DNA of 64,000 nt from Pseudomonadota bacterium. GTDB taxonomy: Bacteria; Pseudomonadota; Alphaproteobacteria; Rhizobiales; Rhizobiaceae. Position numbers and translations under genes: made by a program. The DNA lies in the NCBI GenBank assembly GCA_020161665.1, contig JAIUPA010000034.1:248001-312000 (forward strand), given 5' to 3'. Below are positions 1 to 9,397 of this stretch, in pieces. How positions within the stretch are numbered: the first letter of the stretch is position 1; each line of letters starts with the position of its first letter. Under the pieces are notes generated by a model that did no database searches, had not been told where the DNA came from, and saw only the letters and a program-made list of their open reading frames with translations.

Positions 1-71
1 AGTGCAGAATCCCAAGCCTGTACGCCGGTCTTCAGGTCTCCCGTCGCGGGAGACAGTGGAAAGGAAATAGC

Positions 72-2510
72 ATGACGAATGTTCCGTCCGCGGACGCTGG
101 CAACACTCTTTATCCGGTCCTGCCGCTTCGCGACATCGTGGTCTTCCCGCATATGATCGTGCCGCTCTTTGTGGGACGCGAAAAGTCCATTCGCGCCCTT
201 GAGGAAGTGATGGGCTCCGACCGCCAGATCATGCTGGTCACCCAGATCAATGCCGGTGATGATGATCCGGCCCCGGAAGCGATCTACAAGGTGGGTACCG
301 TTGCCAACGTGCTGCAGTTGCTGAAGCTTCCCGATGGCACCGTGAAGGTGCTGGTGGAAGGCAAGGCGCGCGCCCGCATTGAAACCTACTCGGATCGTGA
401 GGAGTTCTACGAGGCCGCTGCCGTCGTGCTCGAAGAGCCCGCCGAAGACACGGTTGAACTCGAAGCGCTGTCGCGCTCGACGATCTCCGAATTCGAAAAC
501 TACGTGAAGCTGAACAAGAAGATTTCCCCGGAAGTCGTCAGTGTCACTGGTCAGATCGATGAGCCGTCCAAGCTTGCCGATACGATTGCCTCGCACCTGT
601 CGATCAAGATCACCGAAAAGCAGGAAATGCTGGAAACGGTGAGCGTGAAGGGCCGCCTTGAAAAGGCGCTCGGCTTCATGGAAGGCGAGATTTCCGTTCT
701 TCAGGTGGAAAAGCGCATCCGCTCGCGCGTCAAGCGCCAGATGGAGAAGACGCAGCGCGAATATTACCTCAACGAGCAGATGAAGGCGATCCAGAAGGAA
801 CTCGGTGACGGCGAGGATGGCCGCGACGAGATGGCCGAACTGGAAGAGCGCATCACCAAGACCAAGCTTTCCAAGGAAGCCAAGGAAAAAGCCGAGGCCG
901 AGCTGAAGAAGCTGCGCCAGATGAGCCCGATGTCGGCGGAAGCTACCGTCGTGCGCAATTACATGGACTGGCTGCTCGGTCTGCCGTGGGGCAAGAAGTC
1001 GAAGATCAACCGTAACTTGAACCATGCGGAAAAGATCCTCGACGAGGACCATTTCGGCCTCGACAAGGTCAAGGAACGCATCGTCGAATATCTGGCCGTT
1101 CAGGCCCGTGCCACCAAGATCAAGGGGCCGATCCTTTGCCTCGTCGGCCCGCCCGGCGTCGGCAAGACCTCGCTCGCCCGCTCCATCGCCAAGGCCACGG
1201 GCCGCGAATATGTTCGCATGGCGCTCGGTGGTGTCCGCGTTGAAACAGAAATCCGTGGTCATCGCCGCACCTATATCGGCTCCATGCCCGGCAAGGTCGT
1301 GCAGTCGATGAAGAAGGCCAAGAAGGCCAATCCGCTTTTCCTACTCGATGAAATCGACAAGATGGGCATGGACTTCCGCGGCGATCCGTCTTCGGCGCTT
1401 CTTGAGGTGCTCGATCCGGAACAGAACGCAACTTTCATGGACCATTATCTGGAGGTGGAATACGACCTGTCCGACGTGATGTTCATCACCACGGCGAACA
1501 CGCTCAACATTCCCGCGCCGCTGATGGACCGCATGGAAATCATCCGCATCGCCGGTTACACGGAAGACGAAAAGCGCGAAATCGCCCGTCGTCACCTGCT
1601 GCCGAAGGCGATCAAGGAACATGCGCTGCGGGAAGGGGAGTTCTCCGTTTCCGACGACGCGCTGATGGCCGTGATCCAGCGTTACACGCGTGAAGCCGGT
1701 GTTCGTTCCTTCGAGCGCGAGTTGATGAAGCTCGCCCGCAAGGCTGTGACCGAAATCTTGCGCGGCAAGGTGAAGTCCGTGCATGTGACGGCGGATAACA
1801 TCGAGGATTATCTCGGTGTGCCGCGTTACCGCCACGGCGAAGCCGAGCGTGAGGATCAGGTCGGTGTCGTCACGGGTCTCGCCTGGACGGAAGTGGGCGG
1901 CGAGTTGCTGACCATCGAAGGCGTCATGATGCCCGGCAAGGGTCGCATGACGGTGACGGGCAACCTGAAGGATGTGATGAAGGAATCGATTTCGGCGGCG
2001 GCATCTTATGTCCGCTCGCGCGCCGTTGATTTCGGCATCGAGCCGCCGCGCTTCGATACGTCGGATATCCACGTTCACGTGCCGGAAGGCGCCACCCCGA
2101 AGGATGGTCCGTCGGCGGGTGTGGCCATGGCAACTGCCATCGTGTCGATCATGACCGGCATTCCGGTTTCCAAGGATGTTGCCATGACGGGGGAAATCAC
2201 CCTTCGCGGTCGCGTTCTGCCGATTGGTGGCCTGAAGGAAAAGCTCTTGGCGGCGCTGCGCGGCGGCATCAAGAAGGTGCTGATCCCGGAAGAAAACGCC
2301 AAGGATCTGGCCGAAATCCCGGACAACGTGAAGAACGGTCTGGAAATCGTTCCGGTCAGCCGCATGGGCGAGGTTCTCGAACACGCGCTTCTGCGCAAGC
2401 CTGAGCCGATCGAATGGGACCCGGCTGCTGCAGCTGCCGCAGCAGCAACGGCCGCAGCCGCTGCCCCGGCGGACGCGGCAGAGGACGCACAGCAGACGCT
2501 GGCGCATTGA
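72..2510 (+). CDS. lon: ATP-dependent protease Lon
   Basis: Cytosolic AAA+ serine protease that degrades misfolded and regulatory proteins. The 812 residues show the family layout: N-terminal substrate-binding domain, AAA+ module with Walker [10 protein letters not shown] and Walker [10 protein letters not shown], and a C-terminal protease domain with the Ser-Lys dyad at Ser681 (PKDGPSAG) and Lys724 ([10 protein letters not shown]). A GGAAAGGAAAT ribosome site lies just before the ATG. The length is usual for Lon apart from an alanine-rich tail after about residue 780, which is low in complexity and not part of the fold. hupB follows behind a terminator, an arrangement I know from many Proteobacteria. 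Identification is certain. Confidence 0.98.
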   Translation: MTNVPSADAGNTLYPVLPLRDIVVFPHMIVPLFVGREKSIRALEEVMGSDRQIMLVTQINAGDDDPAPEAIYKVGTVANVLQLLKLPDGTVKVLVEGKARARIETYSDREEFYEAAAVVLEEPAEDTVELEALSRSTISEFENYVKLNKKISPEVVSVTGQIDEPSKLADTIASHLSIKITEKQEMLETVSVKGRLEKALGFMEGEISVLQVEKRIRSRVKRQMEKTQREYYLNEQMKAIQKELGDGEDGRDEMAELEERITKTKLSKEAKEKAEAELKKLRQMSPMSAEATVVRNYMDWLLGLPWGKKSKINRNLNHAEKILDEDHFGLDKVKERIVEYLAVQARATKIKGPILCLVGPPGVGKTSLARSIAKATGREYVRMALGGVRVETEIRGHRRTYIGSMPGKVVQSMKKAKKANPLFLLDEIDKMGMDFRGDPSSALLEVLDPEQNATFMDHYLEVEYDLSDVMFITTANTLNIPAPLMDRMEIIRIAGYTEDEKREIARRHLLPKAIKEHALREGEFSVSDDALMAVIQRYTREAGVRSFERELMKLARKAVTEILRGKVKSVHVTADNIEDYLGVPRYRHGEAEREDQVGVVTGLAWTEVGGELLTIEGVMMPGKGRMTVTGNLKDVMKESISAAASYVRSRAVDFGIEPPRFDTSDIHVHVPEGATPKDGPSAGVAMATAIVSIMTGIPVSKDVAMTGEITLRGRVLPIGGLKEKLLAALRGGIKKVLIPEENAKDLAEIPDNVKNGLEIVPVSRMGEVLEHALLRKPEPIEWDPAAAAAAAATAAAAAPADAAEDAQQTLAH

Positions 2511-2516
2511 AGGCTT

Positions 2517-2547
2517 GCGGACCTGAGGGCATTTCCTCAAGGTCCGC
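2517..2547 (+). other. Hairpin just after lon
   Basis: GCGGACCTGAGG pairs with CCTCAAGGTCCGC (one bulged A) six bases after the lon stop codon. There is no T-run behind it, so it is more likely an mRNA 3'-end stabiliser or part of a compound terminator with the hairpin at 2652 than a terminator alone. Confidence 0.4.
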
Positions 2548-2651
2548 GACAAGGCCCCGTCAAAGCGCTTCCGGCGACCGCGACGGTCTGTAGATGGCCT
2601 TCAAGCGTAAAGCCCTGTTCATTTTCCGCCTGTTGCGGACGAAAAGCGAAA

Positions 2652-2679
2652 AGACCGGCAGATTTGCCGGTCTTTTTTT
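2652..2679 (+). terminator. Rho-independent terminator after lon
   Basis: Perfect 9-bp stem AGACCGGCA / TGCCGGTCT with a four-base loop, running into seven T residues. It separates lon from hupB. Confidence 0.9.
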
Positions 2680-2731
2680 GTGAAAACGTGCGGAACCCCC
2701 TTGTTTTTAAGCGATTCCGGGTGCTTTTGGC

Positions 2732-2759
2732 TTGCGGCGGGCAGAGGCATTCGTATTCT
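2732..2759 (+). promoter_or_regulatory. Possible sigma-70 promoter of hupB
   Basis: TTGCGG (2732-2737), a 16-base spacer and TATTCT (2754-2759) lie about 55 bases before the hupB start, after the lon terminator. This is by pattern only; hupB is an abundant protein and needs its own promoter here. Confidence 0.4.
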
Positions 2760-2812
2760 GCCCCTCGACTTCAATACGAGTCGCTTCTTACCGATGAGAA
2801 AGGGGTGGAAAT

Positions 2813-3088
2813 ATGAATAAGAACGAGCTGGTCTCTGCCGTTGCCGAGAAGGCTGGTCTGACCAAGGCTGACGCAGCCTCCGCTGTGGACGCCGTTTTCG
2901 AAACGGTCCAGGCTGAGCTGAAGAACGGCGGCGACATCCGCCTCGCTGGCTTTGGCAGCTTCACCGTTGCCCGTCGCGAAGCCACGACCGGCCGCAACCC
3001 TTCGACCGGTGCTGCCGTCGCTATCCCGGCGCGCAACGTTCCGAAGTTCACGCCCGGCAAGGGCCTGAAGGATGCCGTTAACGGCTGA
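2813..3088 (+). CDS. hupB: DNA-binding protein HU
   Basis: Small basic histone-like nucleoid protein that bends DNA as a dimer. The 91 residues cover the full HU fold, with the N-terminal helices starting MNKNELVSAVAEKAGLTK and the beta-arm with the conserved GRNPSTG and IPARNVPKFTPGK segments. An AGAAAGGGG ribosome site sits eight bases before the ATG. It stands alone between the lon terminator and its own terminator, so it is a single-gene unit. The product is clear; whether it works as a homodimer cannot be told here. Confidence 0.97.
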   Translation: MNKNELVSAVAEKAGLTKADAASAVDAVFETVQAELKNGGDIRLAGFGSFTVARREATTGRNPSTGAAVAIPARNVPKFTPGKGLKDAVNG

Positions 3089-3140
3089 TCGAGATAAGTA
3101 CGGTTCGCGCGCGGCCTTCGGGCGGCGACGCACTGTCCGA

Positions 3141-3165
3141 AAGCCCGGCCTCGCGCCGGGCTTTT
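3141..3165 (+). terminator. Rho-independent terminator after hupB
   Basis: AAGCCCGGC / GCCGGGCTT stem with a five-base loop and a short T-run, about 50 bases past the hupB stop. Confidence 0.88.
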
Positions 3166-3233
3166 TGCGTGGTGTCATCCCCTTGTCACGCCGCTGCGGC
3201 ATCACACCTCCATCAGAAAATGAAGGAGCTATC

Positions 3234-5432
3234 ATGTCGTCTCGTCTTGTCCGCACCACCTTGCTTGTTGCGCTGCTGTCTGGTGTCAGCTCTGCAGCAC
3301 TTGCCGATCCAGTGTTCAACCGCGTGTCCGCTTTCCCGGTTGCGACGAATGTTCCGGAAGGAAAGGATCGCGACAAGACGACAACCTCGGCTGAAATCAT
3401 CACGGTCAGCAAGGATGGAAACACGCTCGTTTATTCCGACAGCCCGATGAAGGCGATCGGTTTCATCGACATTTCCAACGCGCACGAACCGAAGGCACTG
3501 GGCTCTCTGGCAATGGATGGAGAGCCGACCTCCGTCGCGGTGGCGGGTGGCAAGGTGCTCGTTGCCGTCAATACGTCGGAAAGCAAGGCAAAGCCCTCGG
3601 GTCGTCTTGCCGTGGTTGATCTTGCCAAGAAGACGAGCGAGACCACCTGCGATCTCGGCGGCCAGCCGGATTCGGTGGCCGTGGCGCCGGATGGCAGCTT
3701 TGCCGCCATCGCCATTGAAAATGAACGCGACGAAGAGGTGAATGAAGGCGCGCTGCCGCAGATGCCCGCCGGCTATCTGGTCGTCGTGCCTCTGAAGGAT
3801 GGGACCGCCGATTGTGCCGGTCTCAAGAAGCTTGATATGACGGGTCTCGCGGCCATCGCAGGCGACGATCCGGAGCCGGAATTCGTGGCGATCAACGAGG
3901 CCGGTGAGATTGCCCTGACCCTTCAGGAAAACAATCATATCGTCATCATCGATGGCAAGACGGCCAAGGTCACGTCCAACTTCTCGGCGGGCAGCGTTGA
4001 TCTGACCGGCGTGGATGTGAAGACGGATGGCAAGCTGGACTTTACTGGCAAGCAGGACGCCCGTCTGCGTGAGCCGGATGCCATCAAGTGGCTGGACAAG
4101 GACCGTCTCATCGTCGCCAATGAAGGCGACTGGAAGGGCGGCTCGCGCGGCTTCACCATCTTCTCGAAGGACGGCAAGGTTCTTTATGAGAACGGCAACG
4201 CGCTGGAGCAGGCCATCGCCCGCATCGGCCACTACCCGGAAAAGCGCTCCAAGGCCAAGGGTGTCGAGCCGGAAGGTCTGGAAGTCGCAACGTTTGGCAA
4301 GGATCGCTTCATCTTCGTCCTCTCCGAGCGCGGTTCGGTCGTCGGGGTCTACAAGGATACGGGCGCGGCCCCTGAACTCCTGCAGCTTCTGCCGTCGGGT
4401 ATCTCGCCGGAAGGCGCTGTCGCCATTCCCGCCCGCAACCTGATAGCCACGGCCAATGAGGCGGATTTGGGCGAAGATGGCGGTGCCCGTTCGCATGTCA
4501 TGCTTTATGAGCGCGCCGAAGGCGAGGCGGCCTATCCGACCATCGTTTCGAAGGATCAGGACGGCCAGGTCATCGGCTGGGGCGCACTCGGTGCGCTGGC
4601 CGCCGATGCCAAGGATGCCAACCGGCTCTATGCGGCCTCGGATAGCGTCTATTCGATGCAGCCTTCAATCTTCAAGATCGACGCCAGCAAGCGCCCTGCG
4701 GTCATTGATGGCGTGATCCGTATCACCCGCGAAGGCCAGCCCGCCCAGAAGCTCGATATTGAAGGCCTGACCAGTGATGGCAAGGGGGGCTTCTGGCTGG
4801 CCTCGGAAGGTGATGCTGCCAAGCTGGTGCCGCATGGCCTTTACCGCGTCGATGAGAAGGGGGCCATCAAGGCCGAGGTGGGGCTGCCCGCCGAACTTCT
4901 GGCTCATGAAACCCGCTTTGGGTTCGAAGGCATTGCCCGTGTCGGCGAGGGTGATGATGAGACCCTGTGGATGGCCGTGCAGCGCGAGTGGAAGGACGAT
5001 CCCAAGGGCACGGTGAAACTCGTCGCCTACAAGCCGAAGAGCAAGGAATGGTCTGCCGTTCGTTATCCGCTGGATGCTACCGCCGCGGGCTGGGTTGGGC
5101 TTTCCGAACTCGCGGTCAAGGGCGACCATCTCTATGTGCTGGAGCGCGACAACCAGATCGGTGACAAGGCGGCCACCAAGAAGCTTTACCGTGTGGCGCT
5201 TTCCGAGCTGAAGGGGGCCAAGATCGGTTCCGACCTGCCGCTCGTGAAGAAGGAGGAAGTCCACGACTTCCTGCCGGACCTCAAGGCATGGAACGGCTAT
5301 GTGGTCGACAAGATCGAGGGCTTCACCTTCGCTGCCGATGGCAAGGCCTATGCCGTGACCGACAATGATGGTGTTGACGACTCGTCGGGCGAAACCTTCT
5401 TCTTCCCGGTCGAAATGAAGGCGGCGCAATAA
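3234..5432 (+). CDS. Secreted esterase-like activity of phytase family protein
   Basis: Predicted exported protein of 732 residues. The start at 3234 is chosen because a GAAGGAG ribosome site lies just upstream and the protein then opens with a clean Sec signal peptide (SSRLVRTTLLVALLSGVSS, cleavage after AALA). The N-terminal half reads like a beta-propeller (repeated segments such as LGGQPDSVAVAPDGSFAAIA). The C-terminal half carries the phytase-like domain (DIEGLTSDGKGGFWLASEGD, LWMAVQREW, ending DNDGVDDSSGETFF). By family it may release phosphate or act as an esterase in the periplasm, but no substrate can be assigned. It is a single-gene unit with its own terminator. Confidence 0.85.
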   Translation: MSSRLVRTTLLVALLSGVSSAALADPVFNRVSAFPVATNVPEGKDRDKTTTSAEIITVSKDGNTLVYSDSPMKAIGFIDISNAHEPKALGSLAMDGEPTSVAVAGGKVLVAVNTSESKAKPSGRLAVVDLAKKTSETTCDLGGQPDSVAVAPDGSFAAIAIENERDEEVNEGALPQMPAGYLVVVPLKDGTADCAGLKKLDMTGLAAIAGDDPEPEFVAINEAGEIALTLQENNHIVIIDGKTAKVTSNFSAGSVDLTGVDVKTDGKLDFTGKQDARLREPDAIKWLDKDRLIVANEGDWKGGSRGFTIFSKDGKVLYENGNALEQAIARIGHYPEKRSKAKGVEPEGLEVATFGKDRFIFVLSERGSVVGVYKDTGAAPELLQLLPSGISPEGAVAIPARNLIATANEADLGEDGGARSHVMLYERAEGEAAYPTIVSKDQDGQVIGWGALGALAADAKDANRLYAASDSVYSMQPSIFKIDASKRPAVIDGVIRITREGQPAQKLDIEGLTSDGKGGFWLASEGDAAKLVPHGLYRVDEKGAIKAEVGLPAELLAHETRFGFEGIARVGEGDDETLWMAVQREWKDDPKGTVKLVAYKPKSKEWSAVRYPLDATAAGWVGLSELAVKGDHLYVLERDNQIGDKAATKKLYRVALSELKGAKIGSDLPLVKKEEVHDFLPDLKAWNGYVVDKIEGFTFAADGKAYAVTDNDGVDDSSGETFFFPVEMKAAQ

Positions 5433-5456
5433 CAGCATAGCTGATGGACATTGCGG

Positions 5457-5483
5457 AAAGCCCGGCCTTGCGCCGGGCTTTTT
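5457..5483 (+). terminator. Rho-independent terminator
   Basis: AAAGCCCGGC / GCCGGGCTTT stem with a five-base loop followed by a short T-run, 25 bases after the phytase-like gene. It is nearly the same stem as the one after hupB. Confidence 0.88.
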
Positions 5484-5558
5484 CGTTCGACCTTCGACCA
5501 AAGAACACAGCGAAAATTGACTTACGACCAATAGGCAGCGGCGATTCGACGCGATAGG

Positions 5559-5597
5559 CTCCCCCTGTCTTTCAAACCCACCCGCCGGGGGAGAAGG
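5559..5597. repeat. Possible degenerate extragenic palindrome
   Basis: CTCCCCC (5559-5565) and GGGGGAG (5587-5593) form an interrupted palindrome whose right side, GGGGGAGAAGG, resembles the element at 51638. It may be a decayed copy; it also lies directly before the ribosome site of the next gene. Confidence 0.3.
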
Positions 5598-5612
5598 ACT
5601 GGGAGGAATTGC

Positions 5613-6353
5613 ATGCTCATCGCCATCTTGTCTGATATCCACGCTAACCGCGAGGCCTATGAAACCTGTCTTGAAGCTGCCGCGGCCGCCGGTGCAGAAC
5701 GCATTGTTCTGCTTGGCGACATCGTGGGCTACGGGGCTGATCCTCAATGGTGCGTGGACAAGACCCGTGAACTCGTTGCCGCCGGGGCCATCTGCCTGCG
5801 CGGTAATCATGACGAGGCGGCCGTCATCGGCCCCACCTCCATGAACGAGACGGCCACGACGGCGATTGAATGGACGCGAACGCAGCTGAGCCCCGAGGCT
5901 CTGGCGTTTCTGGCCGATCTTCCGATGACTGTGGAAGAGGATGACCGGCTCTACGTCCATGCCGATGCAAGCAGTCCCGCCCGCTGGCACTACGTCACCG
6001 ATGCGGAAAGCGCTGGCATTCATTTCGATGCCACGCCAAAGCGGGTGAGCTTTTGCGGCCATCTCCACCAGCCCGGCCTTTACAGCCGGTTGGGGCAGGG
6101 CACCGTAACCGCTTTCACGCCCAATTCCGCAGGTCCCTTGCCGCTTCTCACCCAGCGTCGCTGGCTTGCGGTCATGGGGGCAGTTGGCCAGCCGCGCGAT
6201 CGCAATCCGGCCGCCGCATACGGCCTTTATGATGATCGCACGCGTGACTTGCGTTTCATGCGCGCCGCCTACGATGTGGATACGGCTGCGAACAAGATCA
6301 GGGCGGCGGGCCTGCCGGACAGTCTGGCAACCCGCCTGTTGAGCGGGAGATAG
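5613..6353 (+). CDS. Metallophosphoesterase (calcineurin-like)
   Basis: Binuclear-metal phosphoesterase of the YfcE/MJ0936 type, 246 residues. The metal-binding motifs appear in order: SDIHANREA (DxH), GDIVGYGADP (GD), GNHDEA (GNHD) and FCGHLHQPG (GHxH). There is no signal peptide, so it should act in the cytoplasm. A GGGAGGA ribosome site precedes the ATG. The stop codon is two bases before the start of the kinase-USP gene, so the two are almost surely co-transcribed and translationally linked. The pairing with a Ser/Thr kinase suggests opposing phosphatase and kinase activities, but the substrate is unknown and a nucleotide substrate is equally possible. Confidence 0.9.
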   Translation: MLIAILSDIHANREAYETCLEAAAAAGAERIVLLGDIVGYGADPQWCVDKTRELVAAGAICLRGNHDEAAVIGPTSMNETATTAIEWTRTQLSPEALAFLADLPMTVEEDDRLYVHADASSPARWHYVTDAESAGIHFDATPKRVSFCGHLHQPGLYSRLGQGTVTAFTPNSAGPLPLLTQRRWLAVMGAVGQPRDRNPAAAYGLYDDRTRDLRFMRAAYDVDTAANKIRAAGLPDSLATRLLSGR

Positions 6354-6355
6354 GA

Positions 6356-7792
6356 ATGGCCAAGGCGAAGCTTCGCACCGGGGATGTGATTGACGGTTTC
6401 ACGCTGGGGGAGGTGGCTCACAAGGGCGGCATGGCCCGTCTGTGGCATGTCACCCATCCCGATCACACCGAGCCGATGCTGATGAAGGTGCCGGATCTGG
6501 GTGAGGGGGGCGATCCCGCCACCATCGTCGGCTTTGAAATGGAGCAGATGATTCTGCCCCGTCTGTCCGGCCCGCATGTGCCGCATGTCATCGCCATCGG
6601 TGATTTCTCCGTGCAGCCCTATGTGGTGGTGGAGCAGATTTCCGGAACCTCGTTGTATCCATGGCTGGAGCGCCTGCCGCTCGCCCCGGAAGAAGTGGCT
6701 GATCTCGGCGCGAAGATCGCAACAGCGCTGGTCAGCCTGCACCACCAGAAGGTCGTGCATCTGGACATCAAGCCGTCGAACATCATGTTCCGCGAAACGG
6801 GTGAAGCCGTGCTGGTCGATTTCGGACTGGCGCGCCATCTGGAACTGCCGGACCTGATGGACGAGGAGTTCCGCCTGCCTTATGGCACGGCACCCTACAT
6901 GGCACCGGAGCAGGTGCTCGGCCATCGCTCGGATTTCCGCTCGGACATCTTTGCGCTCGGCGCGCTTTTGTATTTCTTTGCCACCGGCAAGCGCCCGCAT
7001 GGCGACCCGCAGCGTCTGAAGGGGCTGAAGCGCCGCCTGTGGCGTGATGCCGTTCCGCCGCGCGCGCTCAATCCGGCCATTCCGCTGGCCCTTCAGGAAG
7101 TGATTCTGCGCTGTCTGGAAATCAACCCGGCCCGTCGTTACCCGACGGCAGCCCAATTGGCTGTGGACCTGCAGGATCTGGAGCATGTGGCGCTGACGCC
7201 GCGTGCCGCCAAGATGAAGCGCGATTCCTGGAGCGTCGTCATCAAACGCCGCTTCAACCCGGACCCGATGGACATGGTGAAGCCGGAAAAGATGACCGGC
7301 CAGCTTTACGACGCGCCGATCATCGCCGCGGCTGTCGATCTCTCCGGCAGTTCGCCGGAATTGCTGGAATCGCTGCGTATCATGGTTTCGCGCGCTGTCG
7401 AGCAGACGCCGAATGCCCGCATCGCCTGCCTGAACGTGTTGAAGGTCAACCGAATCACGCTTGATTCGACCCTCGATTCCACGGGCAACAACAAGCATGT
7501 GAAGCGCCTCGTTGACCTGAAAAGCTGGGCGTCCGGCCTCAAGGCCCCGGATGGGGGCATCACCTTCCACGTTCTGGAAGCGGTTTCTCCGGCAACCGCC
7601 ATTCTCGAATTCTCGCGCGAAAACCATGTGGACCACATCGTCATGGGCGCGCGTGCCGAAACGGCCATGCGAAACCTGCTCGGCAGCGTGTCGGGCGAAG
7701 TGGCCGCCCACGCGCCGTGCACGGTCACGGTGGTGCGCAATCGCGTCTGGCCGGAGGTCGAGGAACCGAAGGGCGGTTGGGTCGGCCCCTGA
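6356..7792 (+). CDS. Bifunctional Ser/Thr protein kinase / universal stress protein
   Basis: Soluble fusion of 478 residues. Residues 10-270 form an eukaryotic-type kinase: Gly-rich segment AHKGGMARLW, catalytic Lys44 (MLMKVP), catalytic loop HLDIKPSN with Asp137 (HLD in place of HRD), DFG Asp155, and APE motif in GTAPYMAPEQ. All catalytic residues are present. Residues about 315-470 form a UspA domain ending in the nucleotide-binding signature MGARAETAMRNLLGSVS plus CTVTVVR. No transmembrane segment or PASTA domain is seen, unlike many bacterial Ser/Thr kinases. It directly follows the metallophosphatase gene. The target and signal are unknown; the USP part could sense ATP or stress. Confidence 0.9.
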   Translation: MAKAKLRTGDVIDGFTLGEVAHKGGMARLWHVTHPDHTEPMLMKVPDLGEGGDPATIVGFEMEQMILPRLSGPHVPHVIAIGDFSVQPYVVVEQISGTSLYPWLERLPLAPEEVADLGAKIATALVSLHHQKVVHLDIKPSNIMFRETGEAVLVDFGLARHLELPDLMDEEFRLPYGTAPYMAPEQVLGHRSDFRSDIFALGALLYFFATGKRPHGDPQRLKGLKRRLWRDAVPPRALNPAIPLALQEVILRCLEINPARRYPTAAQLAVDLQDLEHVALTPRAAKMKRDSWSVVIKRRFNPDPMDMVKPEKMTGQLYDAPIIAAAVDLSGSSPELLESLRIMVSRAVEQTPNARIACLNVLKVNRITLDSTLDSTGNNKHVKRLVDLKSWASGLKAPDGGITFHVLEAVSPATAILEFSRENHVDHIVMGARAETAMRNLLGSVSGEVAAHAPCTVTVVRNRVWPEVEEPKGGWVGP

Positions 7793-7795
7793 GCG

Positions 7796-7831
7796 GGAAA
7801 GCAGGCTGGAAAGTAGGCCGGAAAGCAGACT
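7796..7831 (+). repeat. Three tandem 12-base direct repeats
   Basis: Three adjacent copies of GGAAAGyAGrCy (7796-7807, 7808-7819, 7820-7831), beginning three bases after the kinase stop. They are followed by TTGACA at 7831-7836 and a GGGC-rich run. They may be a small regulatory array for the aminotransferase, or simple slippage. Confidence 0.6.
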
Positions 7832-7887
7832 TGACAGAACCGGGCGGGCGGGCGGCATAGTGCCCCGTCTTAAATCTGGAACATGTC

Positions 7888-9066
7888 ATGTTTGAAACGC
7901 TGCAAGCCCCGCCCGCCGACAAGATTCTTTCGCTGATTGCCGCCTATGCTGCTGATCCGCGTGAGGGAAAAGTCGACCTTGGCGTGGGCGTTTATCGCGA
8001 CCCGACCGGCGCAACCCCGATTCTCGCCAGTGTTCGCGAGGCCGAACGCCGCCTGCTGGAAACGCAAAAGACCAAAGCCTATCTCGGCATTGCCGGCGAT
8101 CCGGCCTTCTGCAAGGCCGTTCAGACGCTGATTTTCGGCACGGATGCGCCGCATGATCGGCTGAAGGCGCTGCAGACGCCGGGCGGCTCCGGCGCGCTGG
8201 CCATTACCATGGGCTTTGCCGCCAAGCTTTCACAGCGCCTGCATATTCCAAGCCCGAGTTGGGGCAACCACGCGGCCATTGCCCGCTCGGTCGGCTTCGA
8301 GATCGTGCAATATCCCTATTACGATGCGGCGACGGGCTCCGTGAACTTTTCGGCCATGAAAGCGGCGTTGGAAAAGGCCGCCGAAGGCGATGTGATTCTA
8401 CTGCATGGCTGCTGCCATAACCCGACCGGCGCGGACCTGAACAAGGATCAGTGGGCCGAGGTGGCCGAGATCCTGATCGCCCGCAAATTGCTCGCACTTG
8501 TCGATATCGCCTATCAGGGCTTTGGCGACGGTCTGGAGGAAGATGGCTGGTCGGTGCGCTATCTGGCGGGTCGCCTGCCGGAAATGCTCGTGGCCTCGTC
8601 CTGCTCGAAGAATTTCGGCATCTACCGTGATCGTACCGGCGCGGCCTTCGTGCTGGGCAAGACGGCAGAAGAAGCCGCCGTCGCACAGGCGCAGATCATG
8701 GTTGTCGCCCGCACGTCCTATTCCATGCCGCCGGATCACGGGGCTGCCGTCGTTCGAATCATTCTGGAAGATGAAGCGCTGGCGGCCCAGTGGCGCGACG
8801 AGGTTGAAACCATGCGCCAGCGCATCACCGGACTGCGCAAGGCGCTGTCGGAAGCCTTCCGTCTGCGCACCAACAGCAATGCCTATGATTTCCTGATGGA
8901 AAGCCGGGGCATGTTCTCGCTGATCGGCGTGACCGAGGCTCAGGCCCGCCGCCTGCGCGAGGAATTCGCCATCTATCTGGTCGATGACGGACGAATCAAC
9001 ATCGCCGGTCTGCGCGAAGATCAGGTGGAGACCTTCGTCGAAGCCGTGGTGACGGTGAAGGGCTGA
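7888..9066 (+). CDS. Aromatic / aspartate aminotransferase (class I)
   Basis: PLP-dependent transaminase of the AspC/TyrB family, 392 residues, close to the family length of about 395. Visible motifs are the PLP-contact segment HGCCHNPTGADL, the Asp-Ile-Ala-Tyr segment LVDIAYQGFGDG, the Schiff-base lysine in SSCSKNFGIYRDRTG, and the substrate-carboxylate arginine region near the C-terminus (DDGRINIAGL). It would transfer amino groups between aspartate or aromatic amino acids and 2-oxoglutarate. The choice between AspC-like and TyrB-like specificity cannot be made from motifs. It stands alone, with a tRNA gene convergent behind it. Confidence 0.9.
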   Translation: MFETLQAPPADKILSLIAAYAADPREGKVDLGVGVYRDPTGATPILASVREAERRLLETQKTKAYLGIAGDPAFCKAVQTLIFGTDAPHDRLKALQTPGGSGALAITMGFAAKLSQRLHIPSPSWGNHAAIARSVGFEIVQYPYYDAATGSVNFSAMKAALEKAAEGDVILLHGCCHNPTGADLNKDQWAEVAEILIARKLLALVDIAYQGFGDGLEEDGWSVRYLAGRLPEMLVASSCSKNFGIYRDRTGAAFVLGKTAEEAAVAQAQIMVVARTSYSMPPDHGAAVVRIILEDEALAAQWRDEVETMRQRITGLRKALSEAFRLRTNSNAYDFLMESRGMFSLIGVTEAQARRLREEFAIYLVDDGRINIAGLREDQVETFVEAVVTVKG

Positions 9067-9134
9067 ACCGGAACACGATCATTCGCTCGCCTCGAAAGGG
9101 GCGGGCGTTTTGCATCATGGAAAGGCAAGGGGAA

Positions 9135-9209
9135 TGGTGGGCGATGAGGGATTCGAACCCCCGACTTCTTCGATGTGAACGAAGCACTCTACCGCTGAGT
9201 TAATCGCCC
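9135..9209 (-). tRNA. tRNA-Val (CAC)
   Basis: Read on the minus strand, the 75 bases fold into a full cloverleaf: acceptor GGGCGAT / ATCGCCC, encoded CCA end, T-loop GGTTCGAATCC, and an anticodon loop TTCACAT on a CTTCG/CGAAG stem giving anticodon CAC (valine, GUG codons). Confidence 0.96.
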
Positions 9210-9397
9210 GCGGGCCGAAGCACTTGGCGTCGGCGGCCCCTTCATACTGGTCTTTCCGCCGATTTCAAGAGGGCTGACAATTTTCTTGTCAATCTTTCGT
9301 GCTGAACCGGCGCAGGCGCCGCAACGAACGCATCACAAAGCCTGCGAACAGCAAAAGCGGCGCACGAGTGCAAAAATCATCAGAAAATCAGGGAAAA

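Noticed and set aside
1341..2552. Long open frame of about 400 codons on the minus strand opposite lon
   Set aside because: It mirrors the codon pattern of lon, has a His/Arg-rich composition typical of antisense frames in GC-rich DNA, and matches no family. The same applies to the long antisense frames opposite nuoD, nuoG, nuoL, nuoM, dnaE, gatA and topA.
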